The notes beneath the pieces were generated by a model, which saw nothing but the letters and a program-made list of their open reading frames with translations, was not told the DNA's origin and made no database searches. The translations under genes and the position numbers were made by a program. Positions 8,602 to 19,940 of a DNA stretch of 64,000 nucleotides are shown here, one piece after another (position 1 is the first letter of the stretch; every line of letters starts with the position of its first letter). Origin of the DNA: Falsiphaeobacter marinintestinus (lineage in GTDB: Bacteria; Pseudomonadota; Alphaproteobacteria; Rhodobacterales; Rhodobacteraceae); contig NZ_VOGO01000001.1 in assembly GCF_007923355.1 (NCBI RefSeq), positions 62,001 to 126,000 of the forward strand. Direction: 5' to 3'.

Positions 8602-9474
8602 ATGAGCGCAGCAGCAGTGCTGGCACAGCGCAACCGGGCCATCGGGATGATGATTTCGGCGATCTTCTTCTTCACGCTGATGGATGTCAGCGTCAAAGCC
8701 CTCGCGCCTCAGACCGGCGTTCTGCCAGCCCTTTGGGCGCGCTATGCGGGCCAGATGCTGGTGGTCTTTGTGCTGGTCCTGCCGCGCCTGCGCAGCGTCA
8801 CCCACACGAAATACCCGCGCTTGCAGATCCTTCGTTCAATCCTGCTGATGTGCGCGACCGGCTTTTTCTTCACCGGCCTCTCGCGCATCCCGCTCAGCGA
8901 CGCCGCCGCATTGATGAGCGTAAACCCCGTCCTGATCACCCTTGGCGCGGCCCTGTTATTGGGCGAGCCCCTTGGCCCGCGCCGCATCGCCGGGATCGTC
9001 GTGGCGATGATCGGCGCGCTGATCGTCCTGCGCCCCGGCGCAGATGTGTTTTCGCCCTCCGCTTTGCTGCCTTTGGCCGCCGCCATCTGCTATTCCGGCT
9101 ATGCGCTTCTGACCCGCAAGGTCGGCCCGGATGAAGATCCGTGGACGTCGCTGTTTTATACCGGGCTGGTCGGAACCGTATTGCTCAGCGCGATCGTGCC
9201 CTTTTACTGGCACCCCCCGACCGCGTTCGGCTGGCTTTTGATCGCCTGCATCGCCGTGTTTGGCACCATCGGGCAGATGTTCCTGATCCGCGCCTTCAGT
9301 TCCGGCGAAGCCGCGATGCTGGCTCCTTATGCCTATTGCGGCCTGATTTTCGCCGCGATCTGGGGCGCGACATTGTTCGGCGAAATTCCTGACGTCTGGA
9401 CAATCTGCGGTGCCCTTGTGATCGCCAGTGCGGGCATCTATGTCTGGCATCGCGAAACCTATGGCCGCAGTTGA
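8602..9474 (+). CDS. EamA/DMT-family transporter
   Basis: A 290-residue, ten-helix inner membrane protein with two tandem EamA (DUF6) halves. Features are the GMMISAIFFFTLMDVSVKAL first helix, the LSRIPLSDAAALMSVNPV loop and end-of-half PLGPRRIAGIVVAMIGALIV, and a second half with YAYCGLIFAAIWG. Members export metabolites and amino acids; which one is unknown. Its start is 10 nt from CAGGTCC, a weak ribosome site. It is followed after 9 nt by the acyltransferase gene on the same strand, so the pair is probably one operon. Confidence 0.9.
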   Translation: MSAAAVLAQRNRAIGMMISAIFFFTLMDVSVKALAPQTGVLPALWARYAGQMLVVFVLVLPRLRSVTHTKYPRLQILRSILLMCATGFFFTGLSRIPLSDAAALMSVNPVLITLGAALLLGEPLGPRRIAGIVVAMIGALIVLRPGADVFSPSALLPLAAAICYSGYALLTRKVGPDEDPWTSLFYTGLVGTVLLSAIVPFYWHPPTAFGWLLIACIAVFGTIGQMFLIRAFSSGEAAMLAPYAYCGLIFAAIWGATLFGEIPDVWTICGALVIASAGIYVWHRETYGRS

Positions 9475-9483
9475 ATCCACTTC

Positions 9484-10413
9484 ATGCCCGTTGATCCTTC
9501 TACGTTATCCACCTTTGACCGTGTCGGGTACTTCCTGTCGAACGCGATCCTTCGGGGCGTGATCGGCGGCGCCTGCCTGCTGCCGTATCGCTGGCGTGTT
9601 CCGATGATCGGACGGCTGATCAGCACGCTGTCCCCTCTGATCGGCTGGAGCAAACGAATTAGCGACAACTTGCGGCTGGCCCGGCCAGATCTGTCCGAGG
9701 CTGAAATCAAAGCGCTTTGCCGGTCAGTGCCGGATAACGCCGGGCGGACCGTGATCGAGATCTATTCCGGTCAGGACTTTATCGACCGCGGCGTTCAGGC
9801 CCCAATCCGGGGCGACGGTCTAAAAGCCCTGGAAGAAGCCCGCGATGCCGGACGTCCGGTGATCCTGATCACCGCGCATTTCGGCAATTACGACGCCGCG
9901 CGAGCCAAGCTGTTCTCGCTCGGATTCGAGTTGGGCGGGCTCTACCGGCGCATGGCCAACCCGTATTTCAACGACCATTACGTGAGCAAGATTAAGCAAC
10001 TGGGCGAACCCTTGTTCGAACAGGGGCGTCGCGGCATGACGCAGATGGTCCGCTACCTCCGGCGCGGCGGTATCATTGCGATCGTGGCTGACCTGCATGT
10101 TCATGGCGGCGAAGAACTGACGTTTTTCGGCCAGCCCGCCGTGACGTCGGTGTTGAACGCGGAACTGGCGCTGAAATACAACGCGGTGATCATCCCGATC
10201 TATGCAATCCGTCAACCTAACGGGCTGGATTTCGAAGTCGTGATGAACGCCCCAATCCCACACAGCGACCCGATCACCATGACCCAGGCGCTGAATGATG
10301 ATCTTGAGGCCTTGGTGCGCGACCACATGGACCAATGGTTTTGGATTCACCGCCGCTGGAAGCCATGGTTTCACAAAGGCTTACAGCCCAAAGCTGAAGT
10401 CACTCAGGATTAA
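9484..10413 (+). CDS. Lysophospholipid/lipid A acyltransferase (LpxL/HtrB type)
   Basis: A 309-residue member of the LpxL/HtrB acyltransferase superfamily, which adds secondary acyl chains to lipid A or related lipids at the inner membrane. The catalytic H-x4-D motif is visible as HFGNYD, followed by an arginine-rich acceptor site (GGLYRRMANPYF), the GGIIAIVADLHVHGG segment (family: DQ region) and the C-terminal WFWIHRRWKPWF, typical of the family. There is an N-terminal hydrophobic anchor. It probably shares a transcript with the EamA gene upstream. It ends tail to tail with, and overlaps by 4 nt, the DUF1223 gene. The exact lipid acceptor cannot be assigned. Confidence 0.88.
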   Translation: MPVDPSTLSTFDRVGYFLSNAILRGVIGGACLLPYRWRVPMIGRLISTLSPLIGWSKRISDNLRLARPDLSEAEIKALCRSVPDNAGRTVIEIYSGQDFIDRGVQAPIRGDGLKALEEARDAGRPVILITAHFGNYDAARAKLFSLGFELGGLYRRMANPYFNDHYVSKIKQLGEPLFEQGRRGMTQMVRYLRRGGIIAIVADLHVHGGEELTFFGQPAVTSVLNAELALKYNAVIIPIYAIRQPNGLDFEVVMNAPIPHSDPITMTQALNDDLEALVRDHMDQWFWIHRRWKPWFHKGLQPKAEVTQD

Positions 10414-11111
10414 TCCGCAACCGCCGCGCCAAGGATCGGACCATAATCAGCGCGCTGCACAAGAATCGCCGCCGGGCGGTCTCCGTCCAGGGCCACGGTG
10501 ATTTCGGTCGCATCCTCAGGATCCCACTGACCCAGTACCGACCAGCCATCGACCACGTTGGCATAGCCCAGAACCCGCCCGGCGTTTTCGCCGCGTTTGA
10601 CTTTGACCTCATGGTACGGGGTAAAGCGGACCAGATGAATATCAAACGTGCCGGTCAACGGCCCGCCAGCAGAGGCCACCCGGACCGTCAGATCGCCGCC
10701 CTCGCGCTCCAGATCGACGGTCAGGCTAGGTGCTTTTTTCGAATGCGCCGAAATCAGATCGGCCAGCTCCATGCCGTGGGCACCAACCACGTCCTCTTGC
10801 CCCATCACGATCATCTGCGGTGTATACACCATCTTGCGGCCCCCGACCCGGGCAAAACCCTTTTGGCGCACGGCATGGGACGGATCGGCAAACTTGTCCT
10901 TCCAGCCCAGATAATCCCAGTAATCAACATGCAGGGCCAGAGGCAGAACGTCGTCGCGCTGGGTCAGTTTTTTCAGCAAGGCGTCTGCCGGCGGGCAGGA
11001 TGAGCACCCCTGCGAGGTGTAAAGTTCAACAACCACGGGCGAGGTCTGGGCCGCAACAGGTGCAGCGGCTAACGCGCATAGCATGGCAAAAAGCGCAAAA
11101 AATCGTTTCAT
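10410..11111 (-). CDS. DUF1223 periplasmic thioredoxin-like protein
   Basis: A 233-residue exported protein: a signal peptide (MKRFFALFAMLCALAAAPVAA) followed by the DUF1223 domain. The opening VVVELYTSQGCSSCPPADAL contains a CxxC in a thioredoxin-like context; LALHVDYWDYLGWKD, YTPQMIVMGQ and the RFTPYHEVKVKRGEN segment are family hallmarks. Biochemical function is not established; a thiol redox role is inferred from CSSCP. The start at 11111 gives the signal peptide; the longer upstream frame is unlikely. It overlaps the acyltransferase stop by 4 nt and diverges from acnA. Confidence 0.9.
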   Translation of the reverse strand: MKRFFALFAMLCALAAAPVAAQTSPVVVELYTSQGCSSCPPADALLKKLTQRDDVLPLALHVDYWDYLGWKDKFADPSHAVRQKGFARVGGRKMVYTPQMIVMGQEDVVGAHGMELADLISAHSKKAPSLTVDLEREGGDLTVRVASAGGPLTGTFDIHLVRFTPYHEVKVKRGENAGRVLGYANVVDGWSVLGQWDPEDATEITVALDGDRPAAILVQRADYGPILGAAVAD

Positions 11112-11339
11112 GATGCGTAGGAGTCCTTTCCCGAGTGAAAGTGGTCTATCCTTTGCGCACTGCAATAACCAATCAAGCTTTGTTGAAACGCCGGTGATCA
11201 GAAGCTTGGCAGTAAATTGTGTGCAATGGTATACAAAATCGCCGCACCCCCGGTTTCCCCTATTGAAAGCAAGTCCCGCATGGGGCATCTAGCAGCCAGC
11301 GAATTCCCGATTTCCATGACTCTTTGAGGGAGGCCAGAT

Positions 11340-14024
<2,685 letters not shown>

Positions 14025-14051
14025 ATCACGGCACCGTTCAATCTGCAGAAG

Positions 14052-14075
14052 GCCCCGCCACTGGCGGGGCTTTTT
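14052..14075 (+). terminator. Terminator of acnA
   Basis: An 8-bp GC stem (GCCCCGCC / GGCGGGGC) with a 3-nt loop and five T, 28 nt past the acnA stop. Confidence 0.92.
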
Positions 14076-14371
14076 GGTGCCACGCACAGAAAAAACCGCG
14101 CGCTGACGTCTTCGGAACCAACCTGAAAACAGACGACGGTTTTCGCCACGAAGCGTTGATTTGCAACTATTGCGAGTCGACGCATCCCAGAAAAGGTTAA
14201 AAAACCGTCAAGTTTCCCCAACGTCATCCACAAAATCACTCAAGATTTACGTTCAATCCTTTTGAAAAAGCGCGAACAGCGACTATTTCTCCTGAAGTTA
14301 AATTAATTTTGTCGACCCGGTTAGCTGCAGTCCTCGCTGACGGGTCACGGTGCTGTTAGGGGAGTTTTTCA

Positions 14372-15271
14372 GTGGCAACTTTTAGTTACATGTCGTCGAT
14401 CGATTACGGTCAAAGCGGCAACAGCGACAACTACAAAGACGATACATCCGCGGCGAACGTGACCGGTTCCCTGACTGACGCCGACGGTGGCGCAACGTTT
14501 GACGTTGGCGATACATTCAACGAAATCGCAGGTACATTCTTCGGCAGCTACACTGACGGGGGCGGTAATGTTTACATGATCGTCCAAACCAGCCCAGAAC
14601 CCGGCGGCGAATGGACAATCTACAGCCCGGTTGATGCTGCAACGACAACCTCAAACCTGCCGAACACGATCAATTCGGTGAACGACGTGAACACAGCTGG
14701 CTTGGCCTGTTTCCTGACCGGCGTGATGATCGCGACACCTGTCGGCGAGGTCGCTGTCGAAGATCTCAAGATTGGTGATGCTCTGCTGACCGCGTCCGGC
14801 GATGTTTCAAAGGTCCTGTGGATTGGCCGCAATACGGTTGCCACTCGCTTTGGCCCTGCCGAACGCCTGATGCCGGTCCGCTTCGCCGCCGGGTCGCTGG
14901 GTGATAGCCTGCCCCATACCGATCTCACCGTCACCGCCGACCACGCCATGCTGATCGACGGCGTGTTGTGCAACGCTGGCGCATTGGTCAACGACGTCAC
15001 GATCACCCGCGTGCCCCCGTCTGACATGGGCGAGACGTTTACCGTCTACCACGTTGAGACCGAAGCGCACGAAATCATCCTCGCCAATGGCGCCCCGGCA
15101 GAAACCTTTATCGACAATGTCTCCCGCCGCGTGTTCGACAACTACGCTGAATACGACGCGCTCTATGGCGACACGCCCGAGATGGCCGAACTGCCCTACC
15201 CGCGCGCCATGAGCGCACGTCAGGTGCCAGCGCGACTGCGGGCAAAGCTGGCTGCGCAAAAAGCCGCCTGA
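14372..15271 (+). CDS. Hint-domain protein 1 of five
   Basis: A 299-residue protein in two parts. Residues 1-112 are acidic, rich in Asp/Gly/Thr/Ser with a single lysine, and include a GSYTDGGGNVYMI beta motif. From Cys113 (ACFLTGVMIATPVGEVAVEDL) runs a Hedgehog/intein Hint_2 domain: the nucleophile Cys, the TADH block (His191) and the conserved YHVETEAHEIILANG and ETFIDNVSRR blocks. Unlike an intein there is no C-terminal HN plus extein; the protein ends about 60 residues later in ARLRAKLAAQKAA. The family is expected to self-cleave or form a thioester at Cys; the role is unknown. It starts at GTG after GGGGAG. No Sec signal is visible. Four paralogues follow. Confidence 0.88.
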   Translation: MATFSYMSSIDYGQSGNSDNYKDDTSAANVTGSLTDADGGATFDVGDTFNEIAGTFFGSYTDGGGNVYMIVQTSPEPGGEWTIYSPVDAATTTSNLPNTINSVNDVNTAGLACFLTGVMIATPVGEVAVEDLKIGDALLTASGDVSKVLWIGRNTVATRFGPAERLMPVRFAAGSLGDSLPHTDLTVTADHAMLIDGVLCNAGALVNDVTITRVPPSDMGETFTVYHVETEAHEIILANGAPAETFIDNVSRRVFDNYAEYDALYGDTPEMAELPYPRAMSARQVPARLRAKLAAQKAA

Positions 15272-15326
15272 TCCAAGGCCACGACCGGCACCGTATGCCC
15301 GTTTTTGCAGCCCTAAACCGAAGGTG

Positions 15327-15365
15327 ACGGTGCCAGACTGACACAAGCCTGGCACCGTTTCTTTT
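15327..15365 (+). terminator. Terminator of Hint gene 1
   Basis: A 10-bp perfect stem (ACGGTGCCAG / CTGGCACCGT) with a 12-nt loop and a T-rich tail (TTTCTTTTT), 55 nt after the stop. Confidence 0.85.
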
Positions 15366-15401
15366 TGGACGACAAAATCATTGACCCAAACACGACAATC
15401 G

Positions 15402-15416
15402 TTAACGTTTCATTAA
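15402..15416 (+). promoter_or_regulatory. CtrA-type box upstream of Hint gene 2
   Basis: TTAA-CGTTTCA-TTAA is an exact match to the alphaproteobacterial CtrA consensus TTAA-N7-TTAA. It lies 34 nt before the start codon and just after the terminator of the previous gene. CtrA binding is inferred from the consensus only. Confidence 0.5.
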
Positions 15417-15449
15417 TATCTTCTACAGGTTTTTTTGGAGACGAACGAC

Positions 15450-16325
15450 ATGGCAATTTACACAGCCAACATTGTGACTTACAGCCCCGGCGGGGCGCAG
15501 CTTTCAAATGCTGACGGTGCCGACTTCAACTCAAACAACAACACAGACGGAACCTGGGACACGGGCGACAGTCTGACCAATGTCGGACCCAATTCGACAT
15601 TCCTCTTTCAAGGCACCGTTACCGATGGCGGCGTTGAATACCTTCAGTTTACCGATGGCACCGTCGTCAAGTTGTTGACGACTGATATCCCATCCGCGTC
15701 CTTCCCTGCCACTTACCAGGACGGGGACTTGGGGCCGGTCGACCCAGCCTCGGCTCCGACGTGCTTCCTGCCCGGTACGGAAATCGCCACCCCTGATGGG
15801 GTCGCATTGGTCGAAGATCTGAAAATCGGCGACCCTGTTCTGAATATGGACGGCGACGTTGTTCCTGTGAAATGGATCGGTCGTCAAACGGTGTCCACAC
15901 GTTTCGGCGCCGCTGAACGCCTGATGCCCGTGCGCTTTGCCGCCGGGTCGCTGGGCAATGGCCTGCCACATTCCGATCTCACAGTCACCGCAGACCACGC
16001 GATGCTGATCGACGGCGTGTTGTGCAACGCCAGCGCATTGGTCAACGACGCCACGATCACACGGGTGCCCCTGTCTGAAATGGGCGACCGTTATACCGTC
16101 TACCACATCGAGACCCAGGCCCACGACATCGTCCTCGCCAATGGTGCGGCGGCCGAGACCTTTATCGACAACGTTTCCCGCCGGGTCTTCGACAATTACG
16201 CCGAATACGACGCACTCTATGGCGACACGCCCGAAATGACTGAACTGCCCTACCCCCGCGCCATGAGCGCGCGTCAGGTACCAGCACGACTGCGGGCAAA
16301 ACTGGCGTCGCAAAAAGCGGCCTGA
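15450..16325 (+). CDS. Hint-domain protein 2 of five
   Basis: A 291-residue protein. Residues 1-104 form a variable acidic module (MAIYTANIVTYSPGGAQ; an FQGTVTDGGVEYLQF beta motif like that of protein 1). From Cys105 (TCFLPGTEIATPDGVALVEDL) the Hint domain begins, with TADH and the YHIETQAHDIVLANG block. The C-terminal half is closely similar to protein 1, including ARLRAKL and QKAA at the end. The start at 15450 is chosen for GGAG 9 nt upstream; the leader (TTTTTTGGAGACG, then ATGGCAATT) resembles that of gene 4. It is a single-gene unit with its own terminator and a CtrA-type box upstream. Hint activity in such a setting is presumed autoprocessing. Confidence 0.87.
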   Translation: MAIYTANIVTYSPGGAQLSNADGADFNSNNNTDGTWDTGDSLTNVGPNSTFLFQGTVTDGGVEYLQFTDGTVVKLLTTDIPSASFPATYQDGDLGPVDPASAPTCFLPGTEIATPDGVALVEDLKIGDPVLNMDGDVVPVKWIGRQTVSTRFGAAERLMPVRFAAGSLGNGLPHSDLTVTADHAMLIDGVLCNASALVNDATITRVPLSEMGDRYTVYHIETQAHDIVLANGAAAETFIDNVSRRVFDNYAEYDALYGDTPEMTELPYPRAMSARQVPARLRAKLASQKAA

Positions 16326-16352
16326 TCCAAGACCCGCACAGACGAACAAAAC

Positions 16353-16383
16353 GGCCCCGGTTGATCGACCGGGGCCTTTTTTT
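16353..16383 (+). terminator. Terminator of Hint gene 2
   Basis: A strong stem (GGCCCCGGT / ACCGGGGCC) with a short loop (TGATCG) and seven T, 27 nt after the stop. Confidence 0.93.
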
Positions 16384-16604
16384 GTCGCCCCCCCGCCGAC
16401 AGGCGCGCGGACCCGGATCTCCGCCAGCGAAACACCCGTCCCACATAACCGTCGATGTCCTCAGAACCGCCCACAGACCGAGAACATTGTTTTTGGTGCC
16501 ACACTTCTTTGCACGTTGAAACAAGTGCTTGCCATGCAAAGGATTACACGCAAATATGCGAGAAACAGCATCTGCACGCGCTTAAGCAGACATGCGAATA
16601 ACAA

Positions 16605-17117
16605 GTGAAAGCGGGCAGGCCAGTGTCTGAGAGCAAGCTGATTGACGGTGAAAACCCCGGCCCAGAACGCCTGCGACAGATGGGCGAGCTGACCTATCTT
16701 TTCTTTCGCTCTGGGCGGCACGACACCGTCCCGCTGAACAGGATGCGCCGCATCATTCAACCCCCCGTCGACCTGGACCAGGTGGTCATCTTTCGGGAAA
16801 AGGATACGCCGCGCTGCGCGATCACATGGGCGTTTTTCTCGGACGAGGCAGAACAAAAGTTCCTTGCCGGGCAAGCCATTGAACCCTCCGATTGGCGCTC
16901 GGGCCAGCGGATGTGGGTCATCGACATGGTATCGACCTTTCACAATCCGGCCGGATCAAAGGCCGCGCGCTGGTTTCTGAAAAACATCCCAAGTCATATC
17001 AAGGATCTGTGCTGGATCCGCGAAGGCACCACCGCCGCAAGCCGGCGGATCGTTGTGCTGAAAAGAAAAAACGCCCGCTGGGGCGTTGTTGAAACAAGAC
17101 CACTCGAAGGAAAGTAA
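16605..17117 (+). CDS. HlyC-type toxin-activating lysine acyltransferase
   Basis: A 170-residue protein of the HlyC (RTX toxin acyltransferase) family, which moves a fatty acyl chain from acyl-ACP to internal lysines of a protoxin. The N-terminal catalytic segment YLFFRSGRH aligns with HlyC LWASSPLH, so Ser36 and His39 match HlyC Ser20 and His23. The stretch EPSDWRSGQRMWVIDMVSTF aligns with the HlyC segment around Asp92 (here Asp107), and CAITWAFFSDEAE fits the SWA..S.E.E region. Length is as for HlyC (170). It starts at GTG (16605) or possibly GTG 16623; ribosome sites are weak. The next gene, Hint protein 3, starts 5 nt after its stop, so the two are surely cotranscribed. No conventional RTX toxin operon surrounds it. 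Confidence 0.82.
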   Translation: MKAGRPVSESKLIDGENPGPERLRQMGELTYLFFRSGRHDTVPLNRMRRIIQPPVDLDQVVIFREKDTPRCAITWAFFSDEAEQKFLAGQAIEPSDWRSGQRMWVIDMVSTFHNPAGSKAARWFLKNIPSHIKDLCWIREGTTAASRRIVVLKRKNARWGVVETRPLEGK

Positions 17118-17122
17118 GATCT

Positions 17123-18061
17123 ATGGGCAGCGGAATTACACTCTACAACGTGACCGGCGCGGACTCGACCTCAAGTAACGACACTTTGAATGCGGATGCC
17201 GGAGGATCTTTCACCTATAACGTCGACGTATCTGCGGGTGAAACCGTTACCCTCACCGGCAACTGGGACGACTTGTCATTCGGCCCAAGCTGGGATGGAG
17301 AATTTGGCTCCGACGGAAGCTATTCTGCCTCTGGAGCCCCGACTTGGGGGACCTTCTCGCTTGATCCCGCATCCGGCGCGATGAGCTTCTCTTTCACAGC
17401 AGCAGACCTTGCAGCAAATGGCGGAAACCAGACCCTGGACTTCACGGTCAGCGGGACCGACTCGAATGGGGACATTGACACCGACACCGTCAACATCGTG
17501 ATCACCTGCTTTGCCAAAGGAACGCCGATTGCGGCGCCGCACGGCCCGGTCGCTGTTGAAAAGTTGCAGATCGGAGACCTGATCCTGACAGCCGCCGGTG
17601 ACAGCCGCCTGGTGAAATGGGTCGGCCGCCAGACAGTCGCGACCCGCTTCGCCCCTGCCGAACGCCTGATGCCCGTGCGCTTTGCCGCCGGGTCTCTGGG
17701 CGCGGGCCTGCCCCACGCCGACCTCACCGTCACCGCCGACCACGCAATGCTGATCGATGGCGTCCTGTGCAACGCGTCTGCGCTGGTCAACGGCACCACG
17801 ATCACCCGCGTCCCGCTGACCGAGATGGGCGACACATTCACCGTCTACCATATCGAGACCGAGGCCCACGAAATCATTCTCGCCAATGGTGCGCCCACCG
17901 AAACCTTCATCGACAACGTCTCGCGCCGGGTGTTCGACAACTTCGCCGAATACGACGCACTCTATGGCGACACGCCCGAGATGACCGAACTGCCCTACCC
18001 CCGCGCGATGAGCGCACGGCAGGTGCCCGGTCGTCTTCGTCGCATGATACAGGCGGCCTAA
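17123..18061 (+). CDS. Hint-domain protein 3 of five
   Basis: A 312-residue protein coupled to the HlyC-type gene 5 nt upstream. Residues 1-128 are an acidic module with no lysine or arginine, ending in a cadherin/Ig-like beta stretch (TLDFTVSGTDSNGDIDTDTV). The Hint domain starts at Cys129 (TCFAKGTPIAAPHGPVAVEKL), with TADH, YHIETEAHEIILANG and ETFIDNVSRR, and ends VPGRLRRMIQAA. From 17612 to about 18029 its DNA differs from gene 4 at only ten positions by eye count, whereas the upstream parts are unrelated. The ribosome site AAGGA lies inside the end of the acyltransferase gene. Because the N-terminal module has no lysine, any acylation would have to hit lysines in the Hint part or another protein. 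Confidence 0.88.
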   Translation: MGSGITLYNVTGADSTSSNDTLNADAGGSFTYNVDVSAGETVTLTGNWDDLSFGPSWDGEFGSDGSYSASGAPTWGTFSLDPASGAMSFSFTAADLAANGGNQTLDFTVSGTDSNGDIDTDTVNIVITCFAKGTPIAAPHGPVAVEKLQIGDLILTAAGDSRLVKWVGRQTVATRFAPAERLMPVRFAAGSLGAGLPHADLTVTADHAMLIDGVLCNASALVNGTTITRVPLTEMGDTFTVYHIETEAHEIILANGAPTETFIDNVSRRVFDNFAEYDALYGDTPEMTELPYPRAMSARQVPGRLRRMIQAA

Positions 18062-18166
18062 GCTCCAACGGGGCAGATCTCGGCAAACACGCAATCGGTT
18101 TGTGACGTTTACGCGGTCCCGGTCATCCGACCGGGCCCAGGCCAGCGCTTGCCGATCACATCAGAA

Positions 18167-18181
18167 TTAACAATTCGTTAA
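18167..18181 (+). promoter_or_regulatory. CtrA-type box upstream of Hint gene 4
   Basis: TTAA-CAATTCG-TTAA is a second exact TTAA-N7-TTAA match, 87 nt before the start of Hint gene 4. A GC hairpin without a T tract (CCCGGTC / GACCGGG, near 18119) lies just before it and may end transcription of gene 3. Binding is inferred from the consensus. Confidence 0.5.
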
Positions 18182-18268
18182 CTTTTTCGCTGACGGGCTG
18201 CCTCCTTATCTATAGGGTGCTGCAAGGCAATCACTGGTTGCTCATGTGTGTTTTTCGGAGACGGACTT

Positions 18269-19456
18269 ATGGCAATTGGCGCAGGCGGCTTGGTTTTTGT
18301 TGGCTTCAATGCGGATGGCAACGACGGGTTTTCCCTGCTCGCCACCGAAGACATCGCGGCCGGTGAAGTCATCTACTTCACCGACAAGGAATACAGCAAC
18401 GGCACCAGCAGCTTTAACACCGGCGAAGGCACCCTGACCTGGACCACGGGCGATGCGATCTCGGCCGGCACCGTCATCACATTTGACGATCTGGCAGTCA
18501 CACAAACAGTCACGGCATCCGGCGTGGCCGATACAGGTACATTGGTCGAATCCGGGTCGTTTTCGATCGCGGCAGCGGACGAGGCGATCTACGCCTATCA
18601 GGGGACCGACGCCGCGACCCCGACCCAGTTCCTGTCCATGATACAGAACGAAACAGACGGGGGTGCCGGAGAGATTCCCACCGGCATGACCGCAAGCAAC
18701 GGTTTGGTGTCGATTGACTTAGATGAAGACGTGATGATTTACACGGGCACCACCAGTTTTCCAGACGCCTCCACAGCCCTGACTGCCATCGGCAATTCCG
18801 CAAACTGGTCGACGCAGGACGGCAGTGGCGATCAAAGTTCTGATCTGACCTCGCCTGATTTTCCCGACGACGTTCCGACCTCATTCGCCCTGTGCTTCGC
18901 CAAGGGCACGCTTATTGCAACGCCCCGTGGGACAGCGGCGGTCGAAACACTGGCATCAGGCGATCCGATCCTCACCCAGGACGGCACCCAGGTGACGGTG
19001 AAATGGGTTGGCCGCCAGACAGTCGCGACCCGCTTCGCCCCTGCCGAACGCCTGATGCCCGTGCGCTTTGCCGCCGGGTCTCTGGGCGCGGGCCTGCCCC
19101 ACGCCGACCTCACCGTCACCGCCGACCACGCTATGCTGATCGATGGCGTCCTGTGCAACGCGTCTGCGCTGGTCAACGGCACCACGATCACCCGCGTCCC
19201 GCTGGACGAGATGGGCGACACATTCACCGTCTACCATATCGAGACCGAGGCCCACGAAATCATCCTCGCCAACGGTGCGCCCACCGAAACCTTCATCGAC
19301 AACGTCTCGCGCCGGGTGTTCGACAACTTCGCCGAATACGAAGCGCTCTATGGCGACACCCCCGAAATGACCGAACTGCCCTACCCCCGCGCGATGAGCG
19401 CACGGCAGGTGCCACAGCAAGTGCGAAGCGTTTTGAACGCCGATTGTGCGGCCTGA
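18269..19456 (+). CDS. Hint-domain protein 4 of five
   Basis: The largest of the set, 395 residues. Residues 1-208 resemble the N-terminal beta domain found in front of some secreted nucleases and surface proteins (LVFVGFNADGNDGFSLLA, AGEVIYFTDKEY, GEGTLTWTTGDAISAGTVI); this is recognised by pattern only. The Hint domain begins at Cys209 (LCFAKGTLIATPRG) and keeps TADH, YHIETEAHEIILANG and ETFIDNVSRR. It ends VRSVLNADCAA, so a second cysteine lies near the C-terminus, unlike its paralogues. The start is the ATG after CGGAGACGGACTT. The Hint-coding DNA is almost the same as in gene 3. Confidence 0.87.
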   Translation: MAIGAGGLVFVGFNADGNDGFSLLATEDIAAGEVIYFTDKEYSNGTSSFNTGEGTLTWTTGDAISAGTVITFDDLAVTQTVTASGVADTGTLVESGSFSIAAADEAIYAYQGTDAATPTQFLSMIQNETDGGAGEIPTGMTASNGLVSIDLDEDVMIYTGTTSFPDASTALTAIGNSANWSTQDGSGDQSSDLTSPDFPDDVPTSFALCFAKGTLIATPRGTAAVETLASGDPILTQDGTQVTVKWVGRQTVATRFAPAERLMPVRFAAGSLGAGLPHADLTVTADHAMLIDGVLCNASALVNGTTITRVPLDEMGDTFTVYHIETEAHEIILANGAPTETFIDNVSRRVFDNFAEYEALYGDTPEMTELPYPRAMSARQVPQQVRSVLNADCAA

Positions 19457-19592
19457 TCCCGCACACGCCCCGCAACTCAAGTATAGTTTGGAGCCCCGGG
19501 CACAAATGAAGCAAGCCGGTGACGTGCTGCAAAATCCCACCAAGGGAGTGTGAATTCGCCATCTGAAAATCAGGGCGCGGATTTCCGATCAG

Positions 19593-19634
19593 ATCGCAGC
19601 GTGGGCCAGCCTCGCCCGCGCTGCGATTTTGTTC
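19593..19634 (+). terminator. Terminator of Hint gene 4
   Basis: A long stem (ATCGCAGCG.GGGC paired with GCCC.CGCTGCGAT, one bulge) with a 7-nt loop and TTTTGTT, about 135 nt after the stop. Confidence 0.8.
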
Positions 19635-19940
19635 TGAAACCACAGTTAACAAATTCAAGATAATTGTTGAAAACTAATATTCCTAGATTTAGAATCGCAG
19701 TCAGACCAACATCAATTGGTAATCCTTGGGGGCGGAAGACGAGCGGTTTGAGGGGGTTATCCATCCGGCAGATCTGAAATCAGCGCTTTTTGCCTTGGCA
19801 ATTGGCACCTCTGCCGGTGTGCCTGACCGTCAGGGACGCAATTTTGCAAAAGATTACCCGGTCTGTGACCGGCAATTAATTGGTAACGGCGGGGCTGGAT
19901 CAGACCAGCCTTAAGGCAGTCCGAAGTGGGAGACTAACAT
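19635..19940. other. Intergenic region before Hint gene 5
   Basis: About 300 nt without a convincing gene. It is more AT-rich than its surroundings. It contains a half CtrA-like site (GTTAACAAATTC near 19645) and GGCAATTAATTGGTAAC near 19871, neither a full TTAA-N7-TTAA match. It probably holds the promoter and 5' leader of Hint gene 5. Confidence 0.4.
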
